64,000 bases of DNA from Gonocerus acuteangulatus (lineage: Eukaryota > Arthropoda > Insecta > Hemiptera > Coreidae): positions 54,633,359 to 54,697,358 of the forward strand of contig OX328132.1 in NCBI GenBank assembly GCA_946811695.1, given 5' to 3'. Position 1 is the first letter of the stretch. Every line of letters starts with the position of its first letter. The notes beneath the pieces are model-generated. The model saw only the letters and a program-made list of their open reading frames with translations. It did no database searches and had not been told where the DNA came from. Positions 63,503 to 64,000 of this stretch are shown here, piece after piece. The position numbers were made by a program, and so were the translations under genes.

Positions 63503-64000
63503 TAATACGTTTATTTAACATCTGTACATGTGGAGAGTACATTAGATAAGTTTGCTCTCAAATATAAATAAGAATTATATACAGAAATGATTAATACAAG
63601 TTAAAAGACAAAATAAATAAAAAACAAATAAGTAAAAAAAAGAAAGAAAAAAGTATGTAAAAAAACAAACAAAGAAAAACAATTGAATAGGAAATAATAA
63701 TAATGATAATAATGGTTTTGGAAGGAGGCAACCAATAATGGCACTTCCTACTTAGAATAATATTTTGTCCTTAGTCAGTTAATTGATCACGAGGCCAATG
63801 TCTCTCGAGTCTTCTAGGCGGGTTTTCTGGGTGTGTTTGGGAGGAAAGTGTCTGTTCTCTGGTATTGGGATGGAAGGACAGTTTGGAATGAAAGGTTAGG
63901 AAGCGGGATTTTGCCAATTCTAGAACGAAAGGGAAAAGATGTTAGATAAAGTTGGTACTTTCATTTTATAAATGTATGCTTGTAATAACCGTTATTAAGC
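63466..64000 (-). mobile_element. poly(A)-tailed retrosequence, cut by the window end
   Basis: A 35-base poly(T) at 63466-63501 is preceded, on the minus strand, by AATAAACGTATTAC, a polyadenylation signal at the right distance. So a minus-strand transcript end was copied here. The word AATAAA..ACGTATTA recurs at 45810. The body (63520-64000) has no coding frame that I recognise; it is either a LINE 3' UTR or a processed transcript and continues beyond the window. Confidence 0.45.

Overview
This is an AT-rich eukaryotic window, probably from an arthropod and most likely an insect. The reasoning is compositional: no long host coding gene, many (TA)n arrays, an I-clade-like LINE, a mariner-family relic with its terminal repeats, Tigger/pogo, hAT and PIF/Harbinger type short elements, a Penelope-like GIY-YIG retroelement, and a tRNA-derived SINE. 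I cannot name the species. Nothing here is prokaryotic, so the window is best read as a transposon graveyard with at most a few host exons.

Layout. 0-13 kb is wall-to-wall non-autonomous elements: a microsatellite-bounded dispersed repeat, a hAT-like MITE, palindromic MITEs (3.8-4.4 kb and 6.8-7.2 kb), a 140-bp tandem array (5 kb), an 860-bp foldback element (8.3-9.2 kb) and a 1.1-kb TA-flanked element with a transposase-tail relic (11.55-12.65 kb). Around 13.86-14.23 kb a cluster of ATF/CRE, E-box and E2F-like sites lies just upstream of a small ORF; it is the best candidate for a host promoter. 15.9-27 kb holds SINE copies, relic LINE fragments on the minus strand, a 440-bp Tigger deletion derivative that keeps the transposase C-terminus, a palindromic MITE with a 7-bp target duplication, and a Harbinger-like MITE. 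29.8-30.5 kb has weak candidate exons. 31.5-32.3 kb is a mariner with three terminal-repeat copies. 33.6-34.4 kb and 47.3-49.1 kb are two 5'-truncated LINEs of one family. 43.98-45.06 kb is a second LINE clade.

The centre of interest is 35.1-40.0 kb, together with 59.8-60.1 kb. Penelope-like 3' ends there form head-to-head inverted pairs. The 1-kb arms at 35.16-37.16 kb look identical by eye and each encodes the C-terminal GIY-YIG nuclease. In each pair both arms carry an outward-facing hammerhead-ribozyme-like core (CTGANGA, stem, GAAA), and the pairs lie against (TA)n arrays. About a dozen such cores of at least six sequence types are scattered through the window, which suggests several Penelope-like lineages.

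55-62 kb is dominated by perfect or imperfect palindromes, including a Harbinger-like MITE nested in a TA-flanked one. The window ends in a poly(A)-tailed retrosequence on the minus strand. Coordinates of relic elements were read by eye, so treat ends as accurate to a few bases where a target duplication is given and to tens of bases otherwise.
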